From: Bacteroidota bacterium
GTDB taxonomy: Bacteria; Bacteroidota; Bacteroidia; Sphingobacteriales; Sphingobacteriaceae
NCBI GenBank assembly: GCA_013288235.1
Contig: JABDCF010000001.1
Span: 1-64,000, forward strand
Direction of reading: 5' to 3'
DNA length: 64,000 nt
In this document: piece after piece, positions 34,187-43,503 of the stretch
Layout: every line of letters begins with the position of its first letter
How positions within the stretch are numbered: position 1 is the stretch's first letter
The notes under the pieces: generated by a model
Seen by the model: only the letters and a program-made list of their open reading frames with translations
Databases searched by the model: none
Told to the model about the DNA's origin: nothing
Translations under genes and position numbers: made by a program

Positions 34187-36898
34187 CTATTCAAAATTTT
34201 GGTTGTTGGTATAGTCGCTTCTTTTACTGAGTTTCAAATCCTGTAAAATAGCCGCCCGTACCTTTAAAGTAACATTATATGATTTGTAAACCCCAAATGG
34301 TACCCATTGAAAGTTAAGGTCCCAGCAATGCAGGTCGCGATAAACGCCAAAAGAAGTAACGGCAAGTTTCTCCGCCCTTAAATCGTAGTTGGTGTTATAC
34401 TGAACTTTCCACCCCTTAGTGATAGTTACATCGCCGCTTAACATAACTGTATTGGTAACATTGGTACTAACCACGTTGTTATTATAACTGAAGTTATAAT
34501 TAAATGTAAGGTTCCATGGCACATTAAAATCAATGTAGGCGCTGGGGTCGCTGTTTATCAGAGCAAGTTTTTGGGCTTGCTGAGGGTTCATAGTTTGTAA
34601 AGTACCACCGGGCGTTACATTAGGTTGGGGGTGGAACGACGCCGGGTTTAGAGCCCCGCTCATTGAAAAACTAATATTTGTAAGCTCTGGAAATTTTCCA
34701 TCCTGGAAGGTGTAACGATTTATTTCGAGTGGTGTACGTCGTATTTGCCCGTTAGATATAGAATCTATCACAATTATCTCGTAAGGCTGTAACGACCCGT
34801 TGAAAGTAAGGTTCACTTTTTGATTCAATATGGCTGTGTGGGCTGAGAATGTTATCGGCGACAACCTGAGCGAATCCTGCGCAAAATTATAAAATGTTGA
34901 AAGTGAAAGTCCCTGCAACAGGTCTACTTTTCTTGGCTTCCCTGAAGTATCTGTGGCTTTGGGCTTAAATTTTGCCTGGATAATATTATCGATACTTAGC
35001 CCTATCCCAGCCTGCTTTCCGGCTGAAGGAAAACCATCCTGAAAAATTGAATACGTTTGGCTTGTATAAGGATATGGGACAGTGGCATTGCTTACTATAG
35101 TTTTATAATACCCAAAACTTGGCGCCGAAAAATCCGGGTTGTAGCTAAAGCTGATGGTTGGGGTCATCACGTGCCTGATGGCCATCAAATTTCCTTTTTT
35201 AAAGTCTATTTCGCTATAAACTTTTGTTGATAAACTGGTGCTCAGCGTGTACATGCCTGCCCGTCTGAAGCCATTAACAGTATCGGTCACCAATGAATCG
35301 GCACCTGAGATGCTTCCTCTTGCAAAACTTTTACGAATAGTTTGGAGGTACCAGTGTTCACTATAATTTACGTTGGCGCCAAATTGAAAATATTTAAGAA
35401 AATTTAAACTTAAGCCAACAGGTATGTTATGGACGATACTGGTTTGTAAGTTTTTTATTAACGTATTGCCTTTAAATAATTCCGCTTCGGGGAGATCATT
35501 AATAGCATTAGAAGCTTGTAACGTATAGCTAATTGTTATTTTTTGCCACCATTTTGCTTCGCCTACCCTATCTTTTGAATCAAAAGGGCTTAATGATGCC
35601 ATTGAAAAGCTTAGCGTCGGCAGTTGCAGCGATATGGTTTTGTTGGTAAGGTCCTGGCTATGTGAAAGGCCCACACTAAGGTTAAAAGGCGTGCCGGCCC
35701 AGGTCCTACTGTAGTTAATGGTCGACCTTAAGTTGTTTTGCGTCAGGGCCTGCAGGTTATAGTTACTTGTAGCCGGGTTGTTTTGATAAAAAGTTGATGT
35801 ACCGGCGTTTACCGAGGCGCTGAAAGTGCTTCCAGGGTTTGCATTTGGATCCTGGGTGTGCGACCAGTTAATATTAAAATCTTTTGTAGGTGGATCACCC
35901 TCAAGTCCGTAATTATGTGAGCCATAGCTTAAAACAAGGGTGCCGCTATATTTATAGCGTTTCATATAATGGAATGTTTCACTTATTTCATAGGATCCTT
36001 TTGAGTATATAGTACCCATATTGGTAAGGTCCATGTAATCATTTATTCCAACATAGTAGCCAAAGTTGCGGAGATAAAAGCCCAATTTCTGGTCTTCGCC
36101 GAATGTAGGGATAATAACGCCTGATGTGCGGGTATCAGGTTTAGGAAAAAAACCGAACGGTATTGCCAATGGCAAAGGGATGCCCTCAATTTCAAGATAG
36201 GCGGGCCCTGCAATAATCCGGTTCTTTTCTGCAATACCCCTGGTAATCACTATACCAAAATGTGTATCGGGATAAGGTAAGTCGCAGGTACTAAAAATAA
36301 CGTTCCTGTAGGCTACTTCCGTTTCATTTAATTTTCTTGCTACCCCTCCAGACAGATAACTGCCTTCCTGGTCGGATGCCGGATTATATAGTTTTCCTTT
36401 TTTTGTTTTATAGTTAAAAAACAACGAGTCGGACAGGAGTGGCTTATCTTTTCCTTGCTTGGTGATTGGCCTGCCTACATATCTTTTTGTTATTGGGTCG
36501 ATACTGCCTTTTGCAAAAATTAAATGATTTTTTTGATCGACACGGATATAATCGGCATCCAGTTCAAAATCTTCATAAGTTACACGGGCCTGGCCATATA
36601 AGTATGTAATTTGATGCTCCTGATCAACAATTGTCGAGTCTTCTGCATGCGATTTTACCTCTGATTGTATCCCGCCATTATTCTTTTTTGTGGTATCAGT
36701 TTTAGCAGTTGACTTTTTTGTTGCTGAATTTGCCTTAGATTTTTTACCTTTAATAAGTTTAGCATCTTTAATAGTATCAAGTTTTATGATAGTATCGATT
36801 GCCGGCTTATATTTACAGGCGTAACTTTTATGCGAACTGGCGTTCACATTAGCTATTAAAATAATTGCAAGCAGAAAAATTAAGCTTATGAATTTCAA
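34187..36898 (-). CDS. lptD: LptD-like outer membrane LPS-assembly protein
   Basis: A 903-residue outer membrane protein with a signal peptide (MKFISLIFLLAIILIANVNA). A Lys/Thr-rich spacer (~40-75) is followed by an LptA/OstA-type beta-jellyroll (~85-215: ITYLYGQARVTYEDFELDADYIRVDQKNHLIFAKGS) and then a large C-terminal beta-barrel. The segment GIPLPLAIPFGFFPKPDTRTSGVIIPTFGEDQKLGFYLRNFGYY is typical of LptD. It would insert lipopolysaccharide into the outer leaflet. It heads a probable operon with cinA and is divergent from a cell-wall amidase gene, with promoter boxes facing both ways in the 52-bp spacer. Confidence 0.87.
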   Translation of the reverse strand: MKFISLIFLLAIILIANVNASSHKSYACKYKPAIDTIIKLDTIKDAKLIKGKKSKANSATKKSTAKTDTTKKNNGGIQSEVKSHAEDSTIVDQEHQITYLYGQARVTYEDFELDADYIRVDQKNHLIFAKGSIDPITKRYVGRPITKQGKDKPLLSDSLFFNYKTKKGKLYNPASDQEGSYLSGGVARKLNETEVAYRNVIFSTCDLPYPDTHFGIVITRGIAEKNRIIAGPAYLEIEGIPLPLAIPFGFFPKPDTRTSGVIIPTFGEDQKLGFYLRNFGYYVGINDYMDLTNMGTIYSKGSYEISETFHYMKRYKYSGTLVLSYGSHNYGLEGDPPTKDFNINWSHTQDPNANPGSTFSASVNAGTSTFYQNNPATSNYNLQALTQNNLRSTINYSRTWAGTPFNLSVGLSHSQDLTNKTISLQLPTLSFSMASLSPFDSKDRVGEAKWWQKITISYTLQASNAINDLPEAELFKGNTLIKNLQTSIVHNIPVGLSLNFLKYFQFGANVNYSEHWYLQTIRKSFARGSISGADSLVTDTVNGFRRAGMYTLSTSLSTKVYSEIDFKKGNLMAIRHVMTPTISFSYNPDFSAPSFGYYKTIVSNATVPYPYTSQTYSIFQDGFPSAGKQAGIGLSIDNIIQAKFKPKATDTSGKPRKVDLLQGLSLSTFYNFAQDSLRLSPITFSAHTAILNQKVNLTFNGSLQPYEIIVIDSISNGQIRRTPLEINRYTFQDGKFPELTNISFSMSGALNPASFHPQPNVTPGGTLQTMNPQQAQKLALINSDPSAYIDFNVPWNLTFNYNFSYNNNVVSTNVTNTVMLSGDVTITKGWKVQYNTNYDLRAEKLAVTSFGVYRDLHCWDLNFQWVPFGVYKSYNVTLKVRAAILQDLKLSKRSDYTNNQNFE

Positions 36899-36914
36899 AA
36901 TAGATTATGAATTG

Positions 36915-36922
36915 TATTTTTG
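36915..36922 (+). promoter_or_regulatory. Bacteroidota -7 box for the amidase gene
   Basis: TATTTTTG matches TAnnTTTG, 28 bases before the amidase ATG. No clear -33 TTTG was seen. Confidence 0.5.
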
Positions 36923-36942
36923 CAGATATAGTTAACAGCGTT

Positions 36943-36950
36943 CAAAAATA
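36943..36950 (-). promoter_or_regulatory. Bacteroidota -7 box for lptD
   Basis: On the minus strand this reads TATTTTTG, matching TAnnTTTG, about 45 bases before the lptD start. The two promoters overlap face to face, so their use may be mutually exclusive. Confidence 0.45.
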
Positions 36951-37862
36951 ATGAAAAATAAGGCATTGAAAAGATTGATTTTGGGTTTATCGTTATTAGT
37001 GACATTTTTACCATCCCTTTCGTTTGCATTAGGCATTCACTTTAAACATGATACGGTAACTAATTCTGGTTATAAACTTAAAACTATAATTATTGATCCG
37101 GGTCATGGTGGTCATCATCCAGCCGGCGCACCAGGCAATTATTCAAATGGTGCATCGGGCTCATACTCTTTCGAGAGAAATGTAACGCTTGCCCTGGCAT
37201 TAAAATTGCAAAAAGAAATAGAAAAAGAAATACCAAACTTAAAGGTTGTACTTACACGCACAACCGAAGATGATGTTTCTTTTCAAAGAAGGGCTCAAAT
37301 TGCCAATGAAAACAAGGGCGACCTTTTTATTTCGTTGCATTGTAACTCACTACCCGACAGGCATATTCATGAGGTTGTTGGCCACAAACACCACAAGCCA
37401 ATTTATCATACTATTTCAGTCCCCGACCACTCAGGCAGAGGTGTTTTAATGCTGGTTTATGGTTTTTGGCGAAGTGGAGAAGGAGAGAATGCAATCAAAC
37501 AAAATAAGATTGAAGGTGGCGACTCGGAGATGAACTCCGACCCTGACCCAAATGACCCGGCATCACTGATACTGATGAACGAATATAAACGCAAATACCG
37601 CAAGCAAAGCATACACCTGGCCGAATTAATTGATACTGAACTTGTTAATACTGATGGCAGGCATAATGAAGGCATCAGGGAACAAGGCATATATGTATTG
37701 TGCCACAGCGCCATGCCTGCGGTACTTGTTGAAACTGGTTATATAGATAACCCGGATGACGAAGCGTATTTAAATTCAGAAGACGGCCAAAATGAAATAG
37801 TAGCATCAATTGTAAGGGCAATAATAAATTATAAAGCCGAGGTAGAACAAGTATCGCCGTGA
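36951..37862 (+). CDS. N-acetylmuramoyl-L-alanine amidase (Amidase_3)
   Basis: Zinc amidase that cleaves the bond between MurNAc and the stem peptide during cell division and wall turnover. The 303-residue protein has a signal peptide (1-26) and the AmiABC motifs: IIIDPGHGGHHPA (~47-59), SFERNVTLALALKL with the catalytic Glu, FISLHCNSLP (~127), and VLVETGYIDNPDDEAYL (~257) with the second Glu. There is no LysM or SH3 domain. It is adjacent to lptD (divergent) and the MCE gene (co-directional), forming an envelope cluster. Confidence 0.9.
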   Translation: MKNKALKRLILGLSLLVTFLPSLSFALGIHFKHDTVTNSGYKLKTIIIDPGHGGHHPAGAPGNYSNGASGSYSFERNVTLALALKLQKEIEKEIPNLKVVLTRTTEDDVSFQRRAQIANENKGDLFISLHCNSLPDRHIHEVVGHKHHKPIYHTISVPDHSGRGVLMLVYGFWRSGEGENAIKQNKIEGGDSEMNSDPDPNDPASLILMNEYKRKYRKQSIHLAELIDTELVNTDGRHNEGIREQGIYVLCHSAMPAVLVETGYIDNPDDEAYLNSEDGQNEIVASIVRAIINYKAEVEQVSP

Positions 37863-37989
37863 GAAATGAGAGAGTTCTTATCAAATCGCGACCTTAAATA
37901 ATTAAATTTAAACAAAAAGTAAGCAAAATAAATAACTGTAGCTATAGCTATCACTAATAAAGTTATAAGATTGCAGAAATGAGAAAAGG

Positions 37990-38042
37990 AGCTAAATTGC
38001 TTTATCTCATATCTAATATCTAATATCTCACATCTAAAAATC
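37990..38042. repeat. TCTCATATCTAATATC word repeat, copy 1
   Basis: TTTATCTCATATCTAATATCTAATATCTCACATCTAAAAAT. The same words in both orientations appear at 41383-41512 and 42539-42622. Confidence 0.6.
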
Positions 38043-38043
38043 C

Positions 38044-38988
38044 ATGACGATAACCAACGAAACTAAAATAGGCGTTCTTACTGCAATAGCAATTACCATA
38101 CTTATATTAGGCTTTAGCTTTTTACGCGGCGATGATCTTTTTTCGGGATCAAATAAATTTTATGCCGTTTATAAAAGCGTTGACGGCCTGGCTGTTTCAA
38201 AACCAGTATTAGTAAATGGTTTTCAAATTGGAAGAATATCAAAAATGAAACTACTGCCCGATGGACGCACCATAGTTGAGCTAAAGATAGACCGCCAGTA
38301 TAACGTACCTTCAAATACGCTTGCAAAGCTGGTTAGCACCGATTTGTTAGGCAGCAAAGCTATTGTTTTTGCGTATGGCAACAGTAATACCTATGCCCAG
38401 GATAATGATACTTTACATGCTGATATAGAAGGCGGCCTTGCCGAAAGTTTACAGCCTATACAAATGAAAGCCGAAAACCTAATAAGTAAATTAGATTCGT
38501 CGCTTGCATCCATAAATAAAATATTAAACCCTAACTTTCAAAAGAATGTTGACCGGAGCTTTTTAAGTATAGCAAACTCCCTGCAAACACTTGAAGGCAC
38601 AACTAAAAAAATTGATGCGTTGATTGGAAGCCAAACCGATCACATTAACGGGATTTTGGCAAATACAGAAGTGGTTTCATCAAATTTAAAAACCAGTTCG
38701 GCGCACATAACCGGTATCACCGAAAACTTTGATAAAGTAAGCAATGATGTAGCTAATGCAAACATCAAACAAACGCTTGACAATGCAAACAAAGCTATGG
38801 CCGACCTTCAGGCCACCATCAGCAAAATCAATGCCAACCAGGGCAATTTGGGGCTCCTGCTTAATGATAATAAGCTTTATAATAACTTAAATAATGCTTC
38901 AAAACATCTTGACAGCCTGTTTATCGACATCAAAGCTCATCCCAAACATTATGTAAGTTTCTCGGTATTCGGAGGAAAGAAACAGTAA
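38044..38988 (+). CDS. MCE/MlaD-family lipid-transport protein
   Basis: A 314-residue protein: a short cytoplasmic start, one transmembrane anchor (IGVLTAIAITILILGFSFL, ~8-26), and one MCE domain (~35-125: YAVYKSVDGLAVSKPVLVNGFQIGRISKMKLLPDGRTIVELKI). A long helical C-terminal tail (~150-290) probably forms the periplasmic tube. Such proteins ferry phospholipids between membranes with an MlaE/MlaF ABC transporter, whose genes are not in this window. It lies downstream of the amidase gene. Confidence 0.87.
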   Translation: MTITNETKIGVLTAIAITILILGFSFLRGDDLFSGSNKFYAVYKSVDGLAVSKPVLVNGFQIGRISKMKLLPDGRTIVELKIDRQYNVPSNTLAKLVSTDLLGSKAIVFAYGNSNTYAQDNDTLHADIEGGLAESLQPIQMKAENLISKLDSSLASINKILNPNFQKNVDRSFLSIANSLQTLEGTTKKIDALIGSQTDHINGILANTEVVSSNLKTSSAHITGITENFDKVSNDVANANIKQTLDNANKAMADLQATISKINANQGNLGLLLNDNKLYNNLNNASKHLDSLFIDIKAHPKHYVSFSVFGGKKQ

Positions 38989-39056
38989 GCAGTTCGGCAG
39001 TTTGCAGTGGGCAGTTACCAGGTTCAGAAGAGGACTGCCTACTGCAAACTGATAAC
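38989..39056. repeat. self-complementary CAGTTTGCAGTGGGCAGTT spacer repeat
   Basis: GCAGTTCGGCAGTTTGCAGTGGGCAGTT is mirrored by ACTGCCTACTGCAAACTGATAACT. It lies between convergent genes and is related to 1670-1735. Confidence 0.65.
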
Positions 39057-39059
39057 TAC

Positions 39060-39974
39060 CTACTCAACTCCAAACACCCTGCCCTCAATAGCTAATTCTG
39101 TGGCGGGGAAAACGCTGCGGGCTTCATCAAGTAATTCATTTAAGGTTTTATACCTTGCAGAGAAGTGGCCTATCAGTAGATTTTTTGCATTTGTTTTTAA
39201 TGCGATTTCACCAGCCTGGAGCGCAGTTGTATGGTGGGTTTCGTTGGCCCTGTCGAGCATATTATTTAAAAAGGTAGCCTCGTGGTATAATAGATCCGCA
39301 TTGCTTATCTGTTTAAAATATTTTTCGTTGTACTGCGTATCCGAACAATAAACATAGCACTTAGGCACATCCGAATCGAAAGTGAGGGTATCGTTTTTAT
39401 AAACTGTCCCATCCGGGGCAACATAATCAGCGCCCTTTTTCAAAGCAGAATAATACTCAACCGGGATATTGGCTGCTTCGATTTTTTCCTTCAACAGTTT
39501 TCTTAGCCTTTTCTTTTCCCTGAATAAAAAACCAGTGCAGGCTATACCATGATCAAGAGGAATGGTCTCTACGGTAATATCCTGGTTTTCTAAAATCACC
39601 TCAGCTACATCCGGGTTGGTAAATTTATATTCGACGTCGTACTGCAAAGCGGTTTCCGAACACTTTAGCTGAAGGTCGACAATTTCTTTTAATTGGGGCG
39701 GGCAATATATTTTTAAGGATTTTTTTCGGCCATTAAGATGCATTGAAGAAAGCAAGCCAACCAGGCCCAGGTAATGGTCGCCATGAAGATGGCTGATAAA
39801 TATATGGTCGATCCGGCTCGCTTTCACATCAAACTTTAACATTTGCTGCTGCGTGCCTTCGGCGCAATCAATCAAATACAAACGCTCGTTAATATTTAGC
39901 GTCTGCGATGTAGGATTCCTGTTAAAAATGGGGGTTGCAGAACTGCTGCCAAGAATTGTTACCTCGAATTTCAT
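39060..39974 (-). CDS. rnz: ribonuclease Z
   Basis: tRNA 3'-end processing endonuclease of the metallo-beta-lactamase superfamily. The 304-residue protein carries FISHLHGDHYLGLVGLL (metal ligands His62, His64, Asp66, His67), CAEGTQQQMLKF, YCSDTQYNE, LLYHEATFLN and the late HHTTALQAGEIALKTNAKNLLIGHFSARY. The length is normal for the short RNase Z form. It is co-directional with the STAS protein gene 22 bases upstream. Confidence 0.93.
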   Translation of the reverse strand: MKFEVTILGSSSATPIFNRNPTSQTLNINERLYLIDCAEGTQQQMLKFDVKASRIDHIFISHLHGDHYLGLVGLLSSMHLNGRKKSLKIYCPPQLKEIVDLQLKCSETALQYDVEYKFTNPDVAEVILENQDITVETIPLDHGIACTGFLFREKKRLRKLLKEKIEAANIPVEYYSALKKGADYVAPDGTVYKNDTLTFDSDVPKCYVYCSDTQYNEKYFKQISNADLLYHEATFLNNMLDRANETHHTTALQAGEIALKTNAKNLLIGHFSARYKTLNELLDEARSVFPATELAIEGRVFGVE

Positions 39975-39996
39975 ACACTGGTAACAATGGGTTTGG

Positions 39997-40374
39997 TTAT
40001 TTTGCTTCTTTCTTTAATTCTTTTTCTATTTCTTCCATAAAAACAAGGTCAATCGCTTCTTCAGGGGTTTGAACGATAGAAAGTACGCTATCAAGCTGGG
40101 AAATAGTAATTAAACGGGCAACAGCTTCGTTTAATCCTGTTAAAATAAATGTACCTGTTGCATTTTTGCATAAGCGGTGCCCAACCAGCAAGCTGCTCAA
40201 TCCTGATGAATCAGCAAACCTTACTTGCGACAGGTCGAAAATTATATTACGCTGACCTTCAGTGTTGATCAGTATAAGTTCAGATTTAAGCTGTGGGGTT
40301 ATCAATGAATTTAACTTTGATTCATTCAGCTTCAACAAAATATATTTTTCGTGTTTATCAACAGTAAATTTCAT
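39997..40374 (-). CDS. STAS-domain anti-sigma factor antagonist-like protein
   Basis: A 125-residue single STAS domain (FDLSQVRFADSSGLSSLLVGHRLCKNATGTFILTGLNEAV). Asp55-Ser56-Ser57-Gly58 is the conserved loop in which a Ser is phosphorylated by anti-sigma kinases in the SpoIIAA family. No cognate kinase or PP2C phosphatase is adjacent, so the regulatory partner is unknown. It sits between purC and rnz on the same strand with short gaps. Confidence 0.82.
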   Translation of the reverse strand: MKFTVDKHEKYILLKLNESKLNSLITPQLKSELILINTEGQRNIIFDLSQVRFADSSGLSSLLVGHRLCKNATGTFILTGLNEAVARLITISQLDSVLSIVQTPEEAIDLVFMEEIEKELKKEAK

Positions 40375-40429
40375 TTCTTAGTCTAATTAAAAAGCTAAAG
40401 ATATAACTATTTTATGTACAAATAAAAAA

Positions 40430-41374
40430 TTAGCGTTTAGTTAATGCATTATTTATTGCTTTCTCTACCCGGTCCAATACGTTTTCGGTTACCGGTTTAA
40501 TAAATTTCTCACCGGTAATTTGTTCAAAAAGTTCAATATAGCGCTCGGAAATGGATTGTACTATCTCTTTCGTCATTAAAGGTACCACCTGGCCGTCTTT
40601 TCCCTGGAAACCATTTTCAATAAGCCATTTCCTTACAAATTCTTTTGAAAGCTGTTTTTGAGGTTCGCCGTTTTTCTGGCGTTCTTCATAACCGCTGCTA
40701 TAAAAATACCTGGATGAGTCTGGCGTGTGTATTTCATCTATCAAATAGATTATACCATCGGCCTTGCCAAATTCATACTTGGTATCTACCAAAATCAAGC
40801 CTTGTTTGGCAGCTATTTCTGTACCGCGTTTAAATAGCGCGCGGGTATAGTTTTCAAGTTGTATATAATCACTTTCCGACACAATCCCCTTTGCCAATAT
40901 ATCTTCTCTCGAAATATCTTCGTCGTGGCCTACTGATGCCTTTGTTGTGGGGGTTATTATAGGTTCGGGCAGTATATCATTTTCTTTCAAACCTTCGGGT
41001 AAACTAACACCACAAACATATCTTTTCCCGGCGCTGTATTCGCGCCAGGCATGACCCGCCAAATAACCGCGTATCACCATTTCTACCTTAAAAGGATCGC
41101 AAATCCTCCCTATCGTTACACTCGGATCAGGTACCGAAACAACCCAGTTGGGGACAATATCTGCCGTAGCGGCTAAAAACTTCGCGGCTATCTGGTTTAA
41201 AACCTGACCTTTAAAAGGTATCGCCTCGGGCAGTACTACATCAAAAGCCGAGATGCGGTCGCTAACCACCATTACCAAATATTTATTATCAATAGTATAT
41301 ACATCCCGTACCTTGCCCTTATAAAAATTGGTTTGGCCGGGAAACTCAAAGTGTGTTTCTTTAATCGCGTCCAT
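40430..41374 (-). CDS. purC: SAICAR synthase (purine biosynthesis)
   Basis: Phosphoribosylaminoimidazole-succinocarboxamide synthase, which joins CAIR and aspartate using ATP. The 314-residue protein is the longer, yeast-like version: [75 protein letters not shown] and [30 protein letters not shown]. All expected motifs are present. No other purine gene lies nearby. Confidence 0.94.
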   Translation of the reverse strand: MDAIKETHFEFPGQTNFYKGKVRDVYTIDNKYLVMVVSDRISAFDVVLPEAIPFKGQVLNQIAAKFLAATADIVPNWVVSVPDPSVTIGRICDPFKVEMVIRGYLAGHAWREYSAGKRYVCGVSLPEGLKENDILPEPIITPTTKASVGHDEDISREDILAKGIVSESDYIQLENYTRALFKRGTEIAAKQGLILVDTKYEFGKADGIIYLIDEIHTPDSSRYFYSSGYEERQKNGEPQKQLSKEFVRKWLIENGFQGKDGQVVPLMTKEIVQSISERYIELFEQITGEKFIKPVTENVLDRVEKAINNALTKR

Positions 41375-41382
41375 CGTTTTAG

Positions 41383-41512
41383 ATTTGAGATATGAGATGT
41401 AAGATATGAGACTTTTAAGTTAGGCTCCCATTCAAACACCTCATATCTAATATCCTGTTTTATTATTTTTTATTGCTCTGCGTCTCAAATCTCATATCTA
41501 ACGTCTCATATC
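41383..41512. repeat. GAGATATGAGATGTAAG word hairpin, copy 2
   Basis: Words such as GAGATATGAGATGTAAGATATGAGAC are followed by TCATATCTAATATC and CTCATATCTAACGTCTCATATCTTA. It forms an imperfect hairpin filling the phoH-purC spacer up to the phoH stop. Confidence 0.65.
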
Positions 41513-42472
41513 TTACTGAATATCCCCGTAGGCTTCCAAAATCTTCCTTACTAATTTATGCCTCACTACGTCTTCGCCGCTAAGGTAAACAATTTCAATA
41601 CCTTTAATGTCGGTAAGTATACGCAAAGCGGTATGCAAACCCGACTGCTGCTTTTTGGGCAAGTCTATCTGGGTAACATCGCCCGTAACAATAAACTTGG
41701 CAGACGGCCCCATACGCGTCAAAAACATCTTTAACTGCATATCGGTCGCGTTTTGCGCTTCATCCAATATTACAAAACAGTTATCAAGGGTACGGCCACG
41801 CATAAATGCAAGCGGCGCAATCTCAATTGTCCTGTTTTCGAGATAAAACTTTAATTTTTCAGCGGGGATCATATCATCCAAAGCATCATACAATGGACGC
41901 AAATAGGGGTCAATTTTTTCCTTAAGATCGCCGGGTAAAAAGCCAAGGTTCTCCCCTGCCTCAACAGCTGGCCGGGTTAAAATTATTCGTTTTATTTCCT
42001 TGTTCTTCAACGCCCTTACTGCAAGCGCAACAGCGTTATAGGTTTTACCGGTACCTGCGGGCCCAATAGCAAAAAGGATATCACTTTTGTTAATACAATC
42101 AACCATACGGCGCTGATTGGCTGTACGTGCCTTTACCATTAAACCGTTCGGGCCAAAAACAATCACCTCACCGCTCGCAAATTTATCGGCTGATGGGTCG
42201 GATGCTGTAGCTTCCGAAGCTTTTGACCCCAGAATACGCTCCAGGTCAGTTATATTAAGGTTTTCATATTTTTCGACATGCTGCAGCAGATGTGCGAATT
42301 TTTCCTGGAAAATGGTTAGTTCGTGGTCGTCGCCCAGTATCTTCACCTCATTACCACGGGCCACAATCTTAAGCTTTGGATATTGCTTTTTAATGATCTC
42401 GAAATGATCATTATTTGGCCCCCATAATACCGCGGGATTGATTTGTTCGATTGACAATTTTAGTTCGTTCAA
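41513..42472 (-). CDS. phoH: PhoH-family ATPase
   Basis: A 319-residue PhoH/YbeZ-type P-loop protein. An N-terminal KH-like segment precedes FAIGPAGTGKTYNAVALAV (Walker A near 135-142), RIILTRPAVEAGENLGFLPGDLKEKIDPYLRPLYDAL, FVILDEAQNATDMQLKMFLTRMG (Walker B) and FIVTGDVTQIDLP. In other bacteria YbeZ works with the RNase YbeY in ribosome maturation; ybeY is not adjacent here. Divergent from the SAM hydrolase gene. Confidence 0.92.
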   Translation of the reverse strand: MNELKLSIEQINPAVLWGPNNDHFEIIKKQYPKLKIVARGNEVKILGDDHELTIFQEKFAHLLQHVEKYENLNITDLERILGSKASEATASDPSADKFASGEVIVFGPNGLMVKARTANQRRMVDCINKSDILFAIGPAGTGKTYNAVALAVRALKNKEIKRIILTRPAVEAGENLGFLPGDLKEKIDPYLRPLYDALDDMIPAEKLKFYLENRTIEIAPLAFMRGRTLDNCFVILDEAQNATDMQLKMFLTRMGPSAKFIVTGDVTQIDLPKKQQSGLHTALRILTDIKGIEIVYLSGEDVVRHKLVRKILEAYGDIQ

Positions 42473-42538
42473 TACAAATTGATTTTTAGTTGCAGATTTT
42501 TATGAATTAAAAATTGAATATTTGTAGCAGTTTAAATA

Positions 42539-42622
42539 GATGTGAGATATGAGATTTGAGATATTAGACTAAAAAAACAAATGTCAAATCTCACGTCTCA
42601 AATCTCGCATCTCATATCTAAA
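42539..42622. repeat. GTGAGATATGAGATTTGAG word hairpin, copy 3
   Basis: GATGTGAGATATGAGATTTGAGATATTAGAC is mirrored by GTCAAATCTCACGTCTCAAATCTCGCATCTCATATC. It lies in the divergent phoH/SAM hydrolase spacer, so it is not acting simply as a terminator. Confidence 0.65.
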
Positions 42623-42662
42623 AATGCTTGCACAAGATTAGTGATAAATATTTGAAAAATTA

Positions 42663-43442
42663 ATGGCAATAATAACTTTAACTACTGACTTGGGCGATAA
42701 AGATATTTACCAGGCTGCCCTTAAAGGGAGCATCCTGAAATTATTGCCTTCAGTAAACATTGTTGACATTACAAATAGCGTTGCCGCTTACAATATACAA
42801 CAGGCCGCCTTTATATTAAAGAACAGTTTTTACTATTTCCCCGATGCTACAGTGCATTTAATTGGCATCGATACTGTTTTTAATGAGGATACCCGCTACC
42901 TGGCCATAAAGTATAAAAATCATTTTTTTGTTGGGGCCGATAATGGTATATTCTCCCTGATGTTTGATAAAGACCCGGATGAAATAGTGGAAATAAATAT
43001 TATGCAGGACTTGAAATTTTTGCATTTCCCACTTGCTGATATCTTTGTTAAAGCCGCCTGCCACCTGGCACAGGGTGGGGAGCTCACTAAAATAGGCATA
43101 CCTGTATCCGGTATTGAAAAGAAGATGAACCTGCAACCGGTTATTGAAAAAAGCCTGATAAAAGGATCTGTAATTTATATCGATTCGTTTCAGAATGTAA
43201 TTACAAATATTACCAAGGAGTTTTTTAATACCATACAGCAAGGCCGTCGTTTCCAGCTTTCCTTTAAACGAAATGAAACTATCGACCATTTAAGCTGGCA
43301 CTATAATGAAGTGCCCGAAGGTGAAAAATTATGCCTGTTTGGCATAAGCGACCATCTTGAAATTGCCATTAATAAAGGCAACGCAAGCGGTTTGCTGGGG
43401 CTAAACCTGGGCGATAGTGTGGTGATTGATTTTTTAGATTGA
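42663..43442 (+). CDS. SAM hydrolase (DUF62 family)
   Basis: A 259-residue S-adenosylmethionine hydrolase of the fluorinase/duf62 fold. Visible: ITLTTDLGDKDIYQAALKGSI, VNIVDITNSVAAYNIQQAAFIL, VGADNGIFSLMF, and the C-terminal barrel IDSFQNVITNIT...GISDHLEIAINKGNASGLLGLNLGD. Members use water to cleave SAM to adenosine and methionine. The physiological reason is unclear. A perfect hairpin follows 13 bases after the stop and may be its terminator. Confidence 0.9.
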   Translation: MAIITLTTDLGDKDIYQAALKGSILKLLPSVNIVDITNSVAAYNIQQAAFILKNSFYYFPDATVHLIGIDTVFNEDTRYLAIKYKNHFFVGADNGIFSLMFDKDPDEIVEINIMQDLKFLHFPLADIFVKAACHLAQGGELTKIGIPVSGIEKKMNLQPVIEKSLIKGSVIYIDSFQNVITNITKEFFNTIQQGRRFQLSFKRNETIDHLSWHYNEVPEGEKLCLFGISDHLEIAINKGNASGLLGLNLGDSVVIDFLD

Positions 43443-43455
43443 TGGATATTAAAAT

Positions 43456-43484
43456 ATAGCGATGGGTTTCAAACCCATCGCTAT
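43456..43484. terminator. perfect 29-bp palindrome
   Basis: ATAGCGATGGGTTT-C-AAACCCATCGCTAT is a perfect inverted repeat just after the SAM hydrolase stop. There is no T-run, so the terminator role is tentative. The track's start codon for the next gene lies inside it. Confidence 0.55.
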
Positions 43485-43503
43485 TGGTACTAAACATTTT
43501 ATT

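Noticed and set aside
43462-43503. track start of the coiled-coil membrane protein
   Set aside because: The start codon lies inside a perfect palindrome, and the signal peptide begins at the later ATG (43504).
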